A DNA stretch of 64,000 bases. Origin: Diaporthe sp. PMI_573 (Eukaryota; Ascomycota; Sordariomycetes; Diaporthales; Diaporthaceae). Positions 33,389 through 45,010 of the stretch are shown one piece after another. The translations under genes and the position numbers were made by a program. A model generated the notes under the pieces. The model did no database searches, was not told where the DNA came from, and saw only the letters and a list, made by a program, of their open reading frames with translations. Numbering within the stretch: position 1 is the first letter of the stretch; each line of letters begins with the position of its first letter. The stretch lies in the NCBI GenBank assembly GCA_021399435.1, contig JAJTUP010000082.1, positions 124,001 through 188,000 on the forward strand, in the 5' to 3' direction.

Positions 33389-34064
33389 TCATGTTATTTG
33401 CAATCTACCTCCAACGAAGCTCATCTCGGCTTCAGACAATGTAAACTTGAGTTCATCCACAGCGGTGTTGGTCTCATCGCGGATGAACTCCTCATGCTCC
33501 CTTCTCAGTTCATCGAAATCCTCATAAATACTTGTACGAAGTTCATCCACATCAACCCACACTTTGTCGTCAATGTGTCGCTCCAGATCATCCACTTGGC
33601 GATCTAATGCCACATGTTCGTCCTGATTTGCCTGATCTAGATCTCGAATTCGACAGTCCAGCGCCAGGAAATTCGCCTGATGAGTTTGGTTCAGCTCTGA
33701 TAGGCGCTGTTCAAGGTGATCCCTGCAGTACTGTTGAACGTGGTCCCTGCAGTGCTGCTCAACGTTCCGAAACTGCTCGCTCATCCACTTCTTTGTCTCC
33801 CGAGACTCCTCGCTCATCTCATCGCGTAGCCACGCTAGATGCTTCAGCAACTCATCGTGGAGGTTTTAATTCTGCCTCTCCAATAGCCTAGAACAGATGC
33901 GCTCAAGTTGGTTCTCATCTTCTGCGATGTTTCTTCCAACGTGATTTTCATGCTCTCTAATGCGGAGGATATCTGGTGGTAAGTTGGTTAGCTTTCGTCC
34001 GAGTCTTACAAGGGTGTGCTATTTCACTCACTTCTAGTCGGCCAATCGTCACCCTTTTCTTCAT
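33389..34064 (-). pseudogene. Coiled-coil protein, broken
   Basis: A short first exon (34064-34032, MKKRVTIGRLE, GTGAGT donor) leads into ISSALESMKITLEETSQKM. One frame over, coding-like sequence continues as ENQLERICSRLLERQN, then TAA, then NLHDELLKHLAWLRDEMSEE. The remaining 150 codons are rich in charged heptads (QRLSELNQTHQANFLALDCR, HVALDRQVDDLERHIDDK) to the stop at 33389. The TAA fits CAA to TAA. So one frameshift and one C-to-T stop separate the pieces. No ATG precedes the long 3' open part. The protein would have been about 210 aa, mostly coiled coil. It follows the phosphotransferase remnant on the same strand. Family unknown. Confidence 0.45.
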
Positions 34065-34186
34065 GGCTTCTTTGCGTGGGAGATTGATTGGTAGTAATCT
34101 CGCTCTTTACACAACTGAATAAATTCACTCTTTCATAATTAAGTGTTCAGTCCACGTTGTCGACCCCGATCCAGACCTGCCCTCTC

Positions 34187-35588
34187 CTACGCCTGCTCCT
34201 CAGCAAAGCGCTCGTCATTTCCCTTCTCTTTGCAATAGTCATCGACCTGGCGCATCTTGTGTTCTAGGAACCTCTCCTTCTCGGCCATCGTCGCACTATC
34301 TAGCGTCGCCTCTCCCAAACCTTCCTTGTGCAGAGCCTGCCAGTAGAAGTCGTCTACATCAAAGCTGCACCGCGACGCGAGGTTGAACCAGAAACGCCGG
34401 CTGTTCCAGGAGTCCCTCATCCGAGCCGAAAGGGGCGTCTCCCCGGCTGGTAGCGATGACCTGGCCTCGGCGCGCTCTACCGCGCGAATAAATTGGTCCT
34501 TCCTCGGCTCGAAGAGGCGCAGGAAATCCTCCATGTTGCCGTCTCTCAGCCAGACAGCCGGCGGCTGGAGCAGCAGCCACCACGGCACGTCGTAGGCGAA
34601 CTGCGCCGGCATGACGTTGGTAAACTCGAAGTCAAATACGGCGGTGATACGCAGCGTTTTCGGGTCGACAAGCATGTTCGTGGGCCGTAGGTCGTCACAA
34701 AAGAGCCGGAAGGGCCCGGCGTTGTCGACGGTGCCGTACGTAGGGATTAACTTGGCAAAGCAGCGGCGCGCGATGAACTGCCTCCAGGCAAGGTCCTCGT
34801 CGTCGCCGGCAATGTTGCGCTGTGCCTCAAGGTGCGTCTGGAAGTACTGCGCGCACGCGGCGAAATAGGCACCGGCACGATCGAACGGCGCCATGGTAGC
34901 AAACTGCTCAGCGGGGCAGCCACCAACGGTGACGACCTCGTTCATGTCGTACGTCAAGGGTCGTCCAGTGACAGCCCACTCACCAGACGTGGCGTCCTTG
35001 GAGATGGCACCAATGCGCCCGGAATTCTGGGCGCGAGAGCTCCAATATAAAGCTGGCGATCTGCTCGTAGATATTGTCGAGCTTTGCCTCGTCAACGTTT
35101 GGATCCAGAAATACAAGCTTCGCCTTGTCCTCAGTCGGCTGCGCTAGGAAACGGCCCAAGCTCTGCCCTTCCACAAAATCCATGATGATGAACGGTCCCA
35201 GCTGCTGCGGGCTCTCTTCAGTGAGGCCCCAGCAGCGCACGCGCGGGACAGGGATGCCAGTATGCTCGCGGACATAGTTCATAACCATCACCTCGTTCTT
35301 GACTTTTTCTTCCCGCCACGGTCCATGTACTTTCCTCGGAGACGGGAAGCGGATGATGACATGCTCGTCGCTATCGCCGCGCTTCACCTTCAGGCTGATG
35401 TTGAATGAGCCCCCAAGGAGACCATTATATCTTCCGGCCCCATTCCACTCCAGGCGTTTGTCAACAAAGGATACAATATCGCCGCCCGCATCAAAGAGCT
35501 TCCTAGCGAACGCAATGCGCTCATCGTCGGCGTTTCTCTTGGCGATGGCGTCGTAGGGGGCTATCCTTTCGTGATCGGTCGTGTAGCC
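34187..35588 (-). pseudogene. Aminoglycoside phosphotransferase-like kinase, one frameshift
   Basis: The N-lobe, in one frame (from about 35588 to 35020), starts around ERIAPYDAIAKRNADDERIA. It includes NGLLGGSFNISLKVKRG, the nucleotide loop and strand, and GPFIIMDFVEGQSLGRFL, the hinge. After LSRPEF near 35020 the homologous sequence resumes one frame over as GRIGAISKDATSGEW. The C-lobe has the catalytic loop as FCDDLRPTNMLVD (H-x-D-x4-N with Cys for His) and DFEF for the metal-binding DxD/DFG position. APH-like fungal proteins phosphorylate small molecules or are orphan kinases. The join lies in a CCC/GGG context (gcgcccggaattc), so a one-base error is possible. No ATG was found in frame upstream, so the start is unresolved. 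About 467 codons in total. Confidence 0.7.
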
Positions 35589-37499
35589 TGCACGACGGCC
35601 GGAATCGAATTCAGGTAAAGGTGGAATGAGAAAGTGGGCGAGGCGGAAGAGAGATAGGTAAGGCGCGAGGATTGAAGTGCAGCACGAGGATTAAAAGAAG
35701 GGAAGAGCGGAAGGTGGTGATTTTCTTCGATTCGCCCGAGGGGTGGAGACGACCCTCACTTCTTGGTACAGCAGATGGCCCGGGCCTGGGGCCAGTATCA
35801 AAAACAAGACGGACCTGAGCCCCAGTTCGTCAGGCCCAGACGCACGGTACTGATTGATTTGTCCTCTCGGCGCTCAGATCACGGTAGATGTACATCGTTG
35901 CGGGAGAACGCGAGATATCGTCAGGAGAAGGTGTCAGAGCAAGCGACGCGACGCGACATTAGGTTTCGGGCAAAATTCACTGGGGCAGCCACAAGCAGGG
36001 GCAGCCACAAGCAGGGAAGGGGTAGCAGAGTGGCTAGTGAACACGAAATCCCAAGCGTGATATCCATAGCTGGTAGGCTGCCCGAGCTCCCGAAAAGAAG
36101 AGACGCATTCCAGAATCGGCACTTCGGCTCCGCTGAGACCTCCCACGAATTCCGCACAAGAGGAGGGCCCAGAACAAGGCCCAGGGCACAGGAAGTATGA
36201 ACACGAGGAATGGCCCGGAACAGGGACCGCGGGATGGCACGACAGATGGCCAGTGCCAGGTGGTGGGCCCATGTCACGACGGGTCTAGCCGTGGGTACTT
36301 GAAGTTCTCCCAGTGCAATGAGGGATGGCCCTCGTTTGGTTCGCCCGAGATGAATCTTACTGTTGTTGATGACAGCATGCCGGCGCCTCTTCGCGTGGGC
36401 ATTGACGCGGAAAAGAGTTATTGCGAAATGACATTGCTATGTCTGCATGCTGCGGACAGACTTGTATGGAATGGAAAGTGACAAGCTTGGATGTCCGGCC
36501 TTCAAGAGGCTTTCCGTGGCCTCGTGGCTGTGGAATGAATCAATGAGACGCCGATGGAAGCGGCGTTGCATAAGCGCCCATTTGCAGCCATCAAAACACA
36601 CAGTGCATCAGCCGCTAGGTAATGGGAGTGATCAAAGGCAACATGTCCTTTTTGGCCGTGGGTGAGTCTGCTTGGTCCAGACTTTCATCTCACTGTGGCA
36701 GCCTGGCACACCAGTGCCGGCTGCATGGGTGTTTAAATATGCTATAATCTTTGTTAGATGAGGAGAAAGTTTGCTAGTAGGCATTGAGTGCAAGGAGCGC
36801 CTAGATATCGTCTCTGGCATTAGATTTCAGCAAAGATGTAGTTAGCAATACCGGTAGTCCCTTTTATAGCAATACCCAGCAGGAAGTTAATAGCCATAGG
36901 TTCGCCATACAAATAGTTAACGTGATTACACCGACTAACATGCTGCTACATGCCACTATTCCCACACACTTAAGGGCACCAAATAAGCACTATTAGACCC
37001 AAGTGTTGGCAAACGTTGCCCACGTCGTCGCCCACGTGACCTATCTAGTCGAATAGTAAGTCAATAAAGCCGGGCATCACGGCGACAATCTCGTCCTGCG
37101 TTTCCTTGGCGCCCTCGCCGCCGCCGTCGCCACCACCGTCGCCGTCGCCGTCGTCAGCCGTAAGGTCTACGCATAGCAGCTGGTTGACAGCCCGCCTGCC
37201 ACTGCGCCTTAAGCCCTAAGTAGTCTGGGACCTGCGCCATCGTTATAGCGCTAGGAAGACGGTATCTAACGTGCTAGGGTATATCTTTGATGCCGAATTG
37301 ATCGATCCCATAAAGCAAATAGTTGATTTGATAAAGCGTTGGTGGTAGGTGGGTGGGTTAAGTATGCTTAATTCTGAATGTTTATTTAAACACCGACTCA
37401 TGAACTTTACTTTCCAGAAGCTAGAGGTCAGAATCTCAGATTGAAAAGGGTACCGTTTGGCGAAGAGAGAAAATCAGCATTGCAAATGGCTCTGCAGCC
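35589..37499. other. Intergenic, AT-rich from about 36840
   Basis: Contains a 16-bp tandem duplication (listed separately) and a GGC/GAC-type trinucleotide run at about 37110-37160. Read on the minus strand, the run gives a short Asp/Gly-rich segment followed by EIVAVMPGFIDLLFD and a stop. This could be a C-terminal scrap. No complete gene. Confidence 0.4.
35982..36013 (+). repeat. Tandem duplication, 2 x 16 bp
   Basis: ggggcagccacaagca occurs twice back to back. Confidence 0.8.
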
Positions 37500-38450
37500 G
37501 TTCGTAGACGGCTTAATGCGGAGAGGTGAGTATCAATATGGGAGTTTGCAGCTTCTCGCAGTTGCGCGATGATTTCATCTTTTATCCTATAATCGCGTCT
37601 GTCTATGGCAGCTCAAAGCTTGGGACCTTTTCCTCTACGCTTGGCGTAAGGTCGGAACAAAACCTATACTCCAGAGAGCTGGCAGCAATAAAACACGCTT
37701 TAAGCACGCTACCAATGCTCAGATCTAGCAGTATCATGCTATTAATAAACAACAAAGCGGCCGTTCTCACCCTTCGGCAACCTTGATAGCAGTCTGGCCA
37801 ACAACATATCCGCCACATCTATAAGGCTGTCGGAGAAATACATAAATATGGAAATATAGTGATAATATAATAGCTCCCTGCAAGTAAAGGAGACTAGCTC
37901 CTAAAAATTACTAAGGAAAACGTTAAAGAGGCCACTTATCCCGGTGCTACTCTAGAAGCAGAAACGCCCAGAATGCAGTTAACTACTCTTAATGTAGCTT
38001 GTTTTAAGATAGGTACTAGTAAATACTTTTTAGAAAAGGTTAAAAATCACTCTAAGAGAGTTAACACAGCATTGCCAGGCAAATATATAACACAACTCTA
38101 TAACTGTCTAATATAGAAGAAAGCCACTATACTTGCTTAACTCAAAACAGGCATAGTAAGACTTAACGCTTACCTCTACCAAATTAGGGTAGCCCTATTA
38201 AAGCAGTATGTATATAGACAAGCAGCAGAGACAATAAAATACTTCCTTTTCTAATGTAGAAAATAGACGGCATACCGGATAAAGATGCTCTGGTATACAA
38301 ATACTTATAGAAGCAACATTTCTTTCTATCTAGAAGGAAAATTAGCATTAGATAACAAAGACTGGTCTCTAAACTTAGAGGCCGTTTGGGCAACAATATA
38401 ATACACAATAGCTACGGGCTAACTTAACGCAAACCAACCGTCGGGCAACT
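37500..38450 (+). mobile_element. Tad-type LINE, RNase H and 3' end, RIP-degraded
   Basis: The plus-strand frame from 37526 gives the RNase H domain of a fungal LINE: NLYSRELAAIKHALSTLPML then LLINNKAAVLTLRQP. It continues through TAG/TAA-interrupted sequence with the C-terminal signature of Tad-like ORF2: YPGATLEAETPRMQLTTLNV, YITQLYNCL, TGIVRLNAYLYQIRVALLKQ, QAAETIKYFLF followed by a stop and C. The reverse transcriptase domain and ORF1 are absent, so this is a 5'-truncated or deleted copy. Stops fall at expected Trp positions, consistent with RIP. Its 3' edge is near 38450-38640. Confidence 0.8.
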
Positions 38451-40921
38451 AAAACACTTAACCAATTACCCACCACTCTCTGCCACCGAGCCTATACCTC
38501 CTATCACCTCGTGCCACAAACAGCAGGCACCGCTTCAGCCGCCGAGAATAGGACGTTGAATACTTGGAGAATCGCCTCCAAGCCAGCCTACTACTAATTC
38601 TACTAACCCACGAGAATCCGAAGAGAAATGGCAGAAGAAGGCAAATAAGCTAGAATGGACTTTGCATGGGCCATCGTCGCCGACCGCCCCTGGACCGTTA
38701 CAAGGGGAGAGGGGAGGGGCGTAGCCTGCCCCGAATGCCTTCCACCGGGCTTTGACGAGTCATTCTCGTGTTCTTTTCTCTCCCCTCACGAATGTCCGCC
38801 CACCATAAGCAGCTCGTTGTCGCCAAGCAGATCTGGAAAGTCTCTCATATGCTGTCTCCTATGCTTGCGATCCACAGTCGCCCTTCACCACAAAAGCCGG
38901 TTGGCCTTGATGCCAAAGTCCTGCCAAGTCATCATTCTCGCGACGGTGCCAAGCTTCTTGCAGAAAGACCAGCCTCTGTGATGCCAGCGATAATGTTGGA
39001 TTTTGTCCCGACCCCAGACAAGGCTTGCTGTCTCTAGGTGTGGTAAACATTTCTCAATAAATCGCATCTATATCCCATTATTTAGCACACTTCCAGGGTT
39101 TATTGTTATTGCATCTAGAGTATACCCACCGGGAATCTACGCCGCCTTACAACAGCGCTATAGAACCGGCACTGCAGCTCGTAGTTGTGGAGCAGGATGA
39201 ACAAGCTTAGAAAAATGACAAACCAATTGCTCGTCTTGTTGGCTAGAATCGCGTCCTGGAGCTGCTTCAGGACCGTGACGCCTAGTGGCTCCAGGATCCG
39301 CGCCGTGAAGACGGCAGCCACCTGGCAGTTGGCAAATTGGTGAGACTTCGGGAAGGCAAGAGGGGCATTAACTACCCCAACCAACTAGATCGTACCTTTC
39401 GGGAGATGTTATAGTGAACTCGCTTTGATCCAAGCGCGTCGATGAAAATGATGAGCTTCGCGTGGAATGTTGCATCTCAACACCTGTGTCAGACACGGGC
39501 ACGGCGCTAAAGCACAAACCCATTCCAATCGATTTAGTAGATCGGCCCTCCGCGAACTTCGGGGAATGTAATAATTGCGATGCATTTGCTAGTCTTTAAT
39601 TTCCTCTTTAACGCCCACAGCGATCAGCAGAGTATCTTGTGTCCTGAAGTTTACAAGGATCTTGTCCAACCTAGTATTCGTGACGGATGTGTGCTCAAGA
39701 TGAGGCCAGGGGTTGATGGATCGCCAACAAGCCGTGCGCTAGCCACAGAAGAATAGCGTCGGACCTTATAGCGTCTAGGCTAGGCAGGCATCCTGTATGG
39801 CTATTCGGCCAGGCATGCTTGCCTTGCATCGATGTGCGATGTTGAGCGTCTGGAGGGTCTTCGGCAAGTCCATGAGGTGGCTTCGAGATAAGGTGGTAAC
39901 TGGCTCTCTCCCGTGATAGTACCCAGCCTCCTATGTTGTCTACGTCAGCTCTTTGCTTTGGAAGCATTCATTCGTTGACACGGGCAAAGGAATGCGGCGG
40001 TTAGACGGAACGTACTCTAGGGTGAGATGTAGCCTCTACCTAACCCAGGGAGAAAACTGTTTGTGTGCAGTGCATTGACGTTGCTGAGCCTAAGCTCACT
40101 CTATTTCAGAGCGTTCTCTAGACCCCCTTTCCCTTGGGGGATAATGCTGAGGGAAAGTGAATTTACCCTGAACGTCCGTCTCGTGCTGCCGTGAGCAACC
40201 ATAGCTCTTGCGACTCTCCTCGCGTTGGACAGTCCGAGGCGCTCTTCCGTTGGATGATGTTCCGTATGTTGCCCCCTTTTCGCGCCATGTCGTTACCGCT
40301 CTCCCTAGTCCATAAGCTCGGTGGAAATGAGGCTGCTGCCTTGGTAGGATGTGGCATTGGTTGATCATTATCATGCATTCGACCATGGTTGGCGGACCGT
40401 GTCCCTGAAGAGAGACTAAGAGTGGGGTGGGTGATTGTGGGCGGTTAACTGACCCGCTGTTTGACCATTCATGGGATCGAACCATGGGTTCCACTAAGAT
40501 ACAGTAAGCCTTCGCATTGCCTTCTACGCCGAGACTAGACTTCCAGCTCCGCCCCAAGGCCCTCCTGCTGATGTTGTGGTCCTAACCGACCGCCTCGTTC
40601 TGCCTTGTCTGTCGTACTGAGTGATGAAGACGCCTCCTTGATTGTTCTGTCCAAGGATGAGGGGTTGATCTGCATAGTCGGACGTTTGACAATGTTCAGC
40701 CCGCGGGCCTCGTTAGGCTGAATTGCAGTGAAGTGTAGGACATCCTGTGTTGTTGACCAACGACGTGCAGGGGCGGGAATCTTCTGCGTATATATGTAGC
40801 TGCAGTGGTCAGTTTGGATGCTTCTGTCCAATGTTCCGTTTACTGTTCATCTAAGACACCTTCCATTTGTTAAGGCATCTCAAGTCCGTCATTCTTTTGT
40901 CCCAGACGCTTCACTGCCAAC
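38451..40921. other. Intergenic 2.5 kb, nothing assigned
   Basis: Composition returns to normal after about 38450. Only short frames without motifs are seen on either strand. The last 150 bp should hold the promoter of the Cys-rich protein (tatatatg at about 40790 and a pyrimidine-rich leader before 40922). Confidence 0.45.
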
Positions 40922-41524
40922 ATGAAGTCCACTATCTTCGCCCTCCTCACCACCGGCGCCCTCGCCGCTATGAAGCCTCATGCCCTCTTCAGCCGTCAGG
41001 TCCGCTCCGAGTACGGCCAGAAGGATTGCGGCGAAGGCCGCATCCCCCTTAGCTACACATGCTGCCCCGATCAGTCCAGCGGCTGCCCGGCAACCGAGCA
41101 GTGCTGGCTTGGAACTAACGGCCAGTACGGCTGCTGCCCTCTCGGCGAGACATGCTCTGGTCCCGGCGGGGCCAACACCCAGATCTCATTCACCGCAAGC
41201 ACCAGCACCAGCACCAGCACAAGCACCATCGACTTCACCAACACTTTGAGCTTGACGTCAAGCATCCCCACGGTAACGCCGGAGCCGACCACGACCTCGA
41301 CGTCCACGTTGGAGACTGAGACGTTGAGCACTGAGCCCGAGACGACTTCCACGACGTTGTCTACTAACAACACTGCTTCGTCTGTCGGGACGACTTCCAC
41401 CTTCACGACTGGTGCTCCGTCGCCATCCTCCACCTTCGTCACTGCCGGCGCGGCCTTGAACCAGGGGGCCAGAACGGCTCTGAAGGTCGTCAGTGCCGTC
41501 ATTGCCGGAGCATTGATGCTCTAA
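40922..41524 (+). CDS. Secreted Cys-rich, Ser/Thr-rich GPI-anchored protein
   Basis: Single exon, 200 aa. Residues 1-15 (MKSTIFALLTTGALA) are a signal peptide. Residues about 36-80 hold eight cysteines, with two CC pairs: DCGEGRIPLSYTCCPD, GCPATEQCW, YGCCPLGETC. From 85 to 170 the chain is almost wholly Ser/Thr (TASTSTSTSTSTIDF, TTTSTSTLETETLSTEPETT), a likely O-glycosylated stalk. The end (LNQGARTALKVVSAV, then IAGALML) is a hydrophobic GPI-attachment tail with a candidate omega site near Asn-Gln-Gly. Fungal cell-surface proteins of this plan sit in the plasma membrane or wall. The Cys pattern could form a small disulphide-rich ligand-binding head. Frame intact and start well supported (gccaacatga). 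Confidence 0.85.
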   Translation: MKSTIFALLTTGALAAMKPHALFSRQVRSEYGQKDCGEGRIPLSYTCCPDQSSGCPATEQCWLGTNGQYGCCPLGETCSGPGGANTQISFTASTSTSTSTSTIDFTNTLSLTSSIPTVTPEPTTTSTSTLETETLSTEPETTSTTLSTNNTASSVGTTSTFTTGAPSPSSTFVTAGAALNQGARTALKVVSAVIAGALML

Positions 41525-42656
41525 AGCCCCCCTGAAGGCAAGCTTTGCCTATCAGGTGGCATCTTTCCCCGGCCGTGGACAATGTCAGCATGTGGCAGCT
41601 ATAAAGGCTTTGCAAATGGCTGGACGCTAAGCAAAATGGGGTGTGACTTGGGATGGATTGAAGGGAATTGTTATTGAAAATGTACAATGATGCTAAAAGA
41701 TTGAACGTGATAATTCAATATAGTAACGCAGTCTTCGTGTATTGGCCTTATCTTCCCTTTTCAGACGCTTAAATGGTTGCTCTGGTGAAACAAATTTGCA
41801 AGTTCAACAATGACACTATTCATGAAAAGTTGATGGCTGTGTCTCAGTGGGTCATTCGGTGCAACGAAGGCAGTCACACATCGTCGAAACCAGCGAGTCC
41901 GGTCGAAGCGATTGCAGGCGGTCCACTGGCGCATGATCAAGTTGTTTGTCTTCGTTCCACTGACACGGCGTACTTATCGTTACCAAGTGTTCCAGTACGG
42001 TGCGAGTCATCGCTCTTGCTGACCGACATACCTAGGTAAACACGCGCACGCACGGCTCAATGTTTGATGGAGAAACATATATGTGCGGAGCCCGCCGTTG
42101 CTAGCGTCTAGAGATTGTGAGATCGATGCTAGTGGTCCTTGGAAGCTTCAACGGGATAAGCTTGAATTAGAGACACATTAGTGGGCATCGGTATCCACAG
42201 TGACGTGCGATTTTAAAGTCAAGCAAGCTTATTTCCACTGCAAAATGGGAACCAAAGGGGGCACACCTCTGTCCCTGACCCGCCTTGCCAAGCTACCGAG
42301 CCAGACTTTTTGGAGTCAAATCATCGCATTCGTCCGAAAGGTCAAGAATCTGGAGGATCAAGACAAAGCCGTCGAGCGCGATGGCTGAGCAAGCAAGACA
42401 AAGATGGAGATCGTGGAACCGCCTTGCACCACCAAGGAGACGGAATGGGCGTAGCGGCCCCAGGAAATTTTCAGGGGCCGACTGATCTACTCGCACCAAT
42501 AACGATCGGTTGTTATTTCGCCAAGGTGCTCGTACTCCAGGCAGCCAGCGGCACAGTCGTTCATTGTGGCTCCCAAGAAATCCTCCAAGATGCTAGCGCT
42601 GACCTCAGGTTGGGATTCAGCCGCCGACAGGGGCGTCCCTACTCGGACGCAACGTC
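41525..42656. other. Intergenic
   Basis: No intact gene. The aspartic protease remnant downstream has no recognisable upstream exon with the DTGS active-site motif here. Confidence 0.45.
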
Positions 42657-42659
42657 TCC

Positions 42660-42835
42660 TGCGTATTGCGATATGACCCGTCAACATCAGACACGTCGGA
42701 ATCGCTAAATGACGGCACCGTCTTCCAATACGTCGACTACACATACGTCACAGCCAACTACTACACCGATAACATCAACATTGGAGATCTTACCATCCAA
42801 AACCAGCAGTTCGCCGTCGCCAATCAGAGACCCAA
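42660..42835 (+). pseudogene. Pepsin-type aspartic protease fragment
   Basis: About 58 codons match the segment after the first active site of A1 peptidases. YDPSTSDTSESLNDG corresponds to the usual FDPS.SST..., and NYYTDNINIGDLTIQNQQFA to the GDYYTDTVTIGG.TV.NQ.F pattern. The flap sequence YGDGS is replaced by VDYTY. Neither catalytic DTG motif is present and the frame ends soon after at 42857. It is an orphan piece of a decayed secreted protease gene. Confidence 0.6.
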
Positions 42836-42843
42836 TCAACTCA

Positions 42844-42953
42844 ATCAACTACACTAGATCTGGCCATGTAGAGTAAGTGTACATTAGTAATCAGACCCTC
42901 AATGCAGTGTATCAACGAACGCCTCAAATGTAGTTGATTTAAGTGTAGTTGAT
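42844..42953. repeat. 12-bp perfect inverted repeat around 86 bp
   Basis: atcaactacact at 42844-42855 and agtgtagttgat at 42942-42953 are exact reverse complements, with a further partial copy (atgtagttga) at about 42928. They lie just beyond the 3' end of the hAT relic and could be a small non-autonomous element or a subterminal structure. Confidence 0.5.
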
Positions 42954-43075
42954 CTCAGTGTATAAGGTCCACGTGACTATTGACCTCGTCTGACCTCGTC
43001 TCTGCCTCGACATTTGCAACGTAAGGCCCTTGCACGTAAACATATCATACTGCATTTAGCCCTTTCCCCTGCCAT

Positions 43076-45010
43076 TTAAGTTGACTCTTCATCTGCCAGC
43101 TGTTGCGCGTTGCCAACAAGCCATGATAGCTCCCTTCTTTCGAATTCGTCATCGTTAAGGTGGATGCTCTCCAGTTCTCTCTTTTCCTCCGTAATCGAGA
43201 GAAATAACGGATTTAGTTTGTCGATAATGCCAGCTTGAAACCACAACCTTAGTACTTGACACATCCCGACTGTTCGCACAAGGAGATTGCTCCATTGCGG
43301 CACAACCATCTGCCCTGCAGCTAAGAACAGTCTCTTACACTCTGCAGGCATTGACTGTATCGTAAGAAAGTTGAGAGCTATTTGTAAGAGACAAGGGTAT
43401 ACCAGGCGCTTCTCATGCCAATAGGCTATTGGATCCCAGACAACCCTGTTACTGCCCTTGTAGCTTGCTTGCCATATTTCGCATTCATTGTCCAGGGGGT
43501 TGCCGTCTGTAACATCTGCCTGTATCAAGTCCATTCTAAACTATTTGCAATACTCCTCAAAGGCGTTATGGTAATGCTTCTATTGTTTAGCAACAGGCTT
43601 ATTGTTTAACGAGATCACAACGTTAAGATTGTAATACATCTTATCCCACACCTGCTAAACCATCCTCTTAGTAGATCCAATCCAATCAGGGTTGCGTGCC
43701 TAAGTCTGCTTGAACCACCCCCATCTATAGGCTAGATGGAGCGCAATGGCAGTGTAATATATTGGTGTTCTGTTGAGGAGAGTATAATACTTCTCTAGTT
43801 TCTCCCAGGCCATATTAATGCTGATTTGGAACTGTTCTGGGTTTAGAAAATCCTTTGCCATCTGCTTATATTTTTCTAGTTTGCTAAGTAGGAATTTAAA
43901 CCCATTAATTACATCCCAAACGTTTCCATACAAACTGGTATATCCCCTCTTATGTTTCCTAATCAGTCCGTCACCTTCTAGGGTTTTAACTATATCCTTA
44001 TAGTATCTGAGAATTGTTGCAAAATGTTAAAGGACAAACTAATTGTTGGTACTAAGTTGGTTCTCCTCTCTAAAAATATAAGGGCAAATAGCCGACTTCT
44101 TTATACAACTTGGTTTATTAGTATTTATTAGAACCTATAAAGCTTGTTGTAGTTTAACAAACCTGTTTGTAGATACTGTTATAGTTTGTTTAGACATTAT
44201 ATTTAACTTTAGCTGGTCGATAGTTATTAACAATACCTAGTAGAAGCAGTACTAAGGGTGTTTTGACAACTATATTTATACAAACATTAATATATATATA
44301 TAAAGGATCGGTTATTATTTTCCTATTATATACTTTTCTTAATTAAAGTAGTTAAAGATTTTAGATATCTCTGGTGCTAACTATATATTGTCAAATAAGA
44401 TAAGAAATAGTACCCTTTACCTTTTGTTTGTATAACTAATTCTGGCTAAAGAAGATATATCTAGGAAAAGGGCACGAGAATACTATATTGTTGTATTAAT
44501 TAAGAAGGTAGAAGTTAAGAGACTATACCGTATATAGTATTAGATCCTAATAGTAGTCTAGGTATAAATATATAAATTCTGCCTTAATATGGCAGACTTT
44601 AATGTATATCTCTAGGGAGACAGCAAGTAGAAACTCCTGTTGATACTAACTGTATTGCTACTTCCCTGTATTCTTTATTACTAGGACGGATCTTATAGTT
44701 GCTACAATTTCCTTAGTTGCCAGACAAGCCTTTGTATATTTTTTATACTCTATCTGGCTGCTAAAGGACTGCATGTACTCTTTAAGAGTATAAATATTGT
44801 AGACTAGAGTTAAGTTCTTATAGTCTACGACTTTTGTACAATTAAAGAGATTAAATCCCTTATCTTTACCGTAATGATTAGAGACTTTACTCTAATTATT
44901 ACTCTAATTATTGTCAGAGTCCTCCACGACATTAAGTGGGTCTTTGGGGATATCATTGTTACCCTCAAGCTCGTTCTCGTTATCAGAGGGCTTGTTCTTA
45001 TTGTCAAAAC
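43076..45010 (-). mobile_element. hAT transposase, RIP-degraded
   Basis: The minus-strand frame 43534-43076 carries the hAT C-terminal dimerisation domain: DPIAYWHEKRLVYPCLLQIA, then LTIQSMPAECKRLF, WSNLLVRTVGMCQVLRLWFQ. Upstream, 43933-43700 reads NVWDVINGFKFLLSKLEKYK and MAWEKLEKYYTLLNRTPIYY. It ends LHLAYRWGWFKQT before a stop where the family continues. The two parts are linked by sequence with stops at Trp/Gln positions. From about 44000 to 45010 the sequence is AT-rich and nearly unreadable but in the right place for the N-terminal half. Non-functional. The terminal inverted repeats were not identified. Confidence 0.75.

Noticed and set aside
41071..41502. 143-codon minus-strand frame opposite the GPI protein
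   Set aside because: Val-rich translation of the antisense of a Ser/Thr repeat; an artefact.
42310..42708. 132-codon plus-strand frame before the protease scrap
   Set aside because: No DTGS motif or similarity to aspartic proteases; does not join the fragment in frame.
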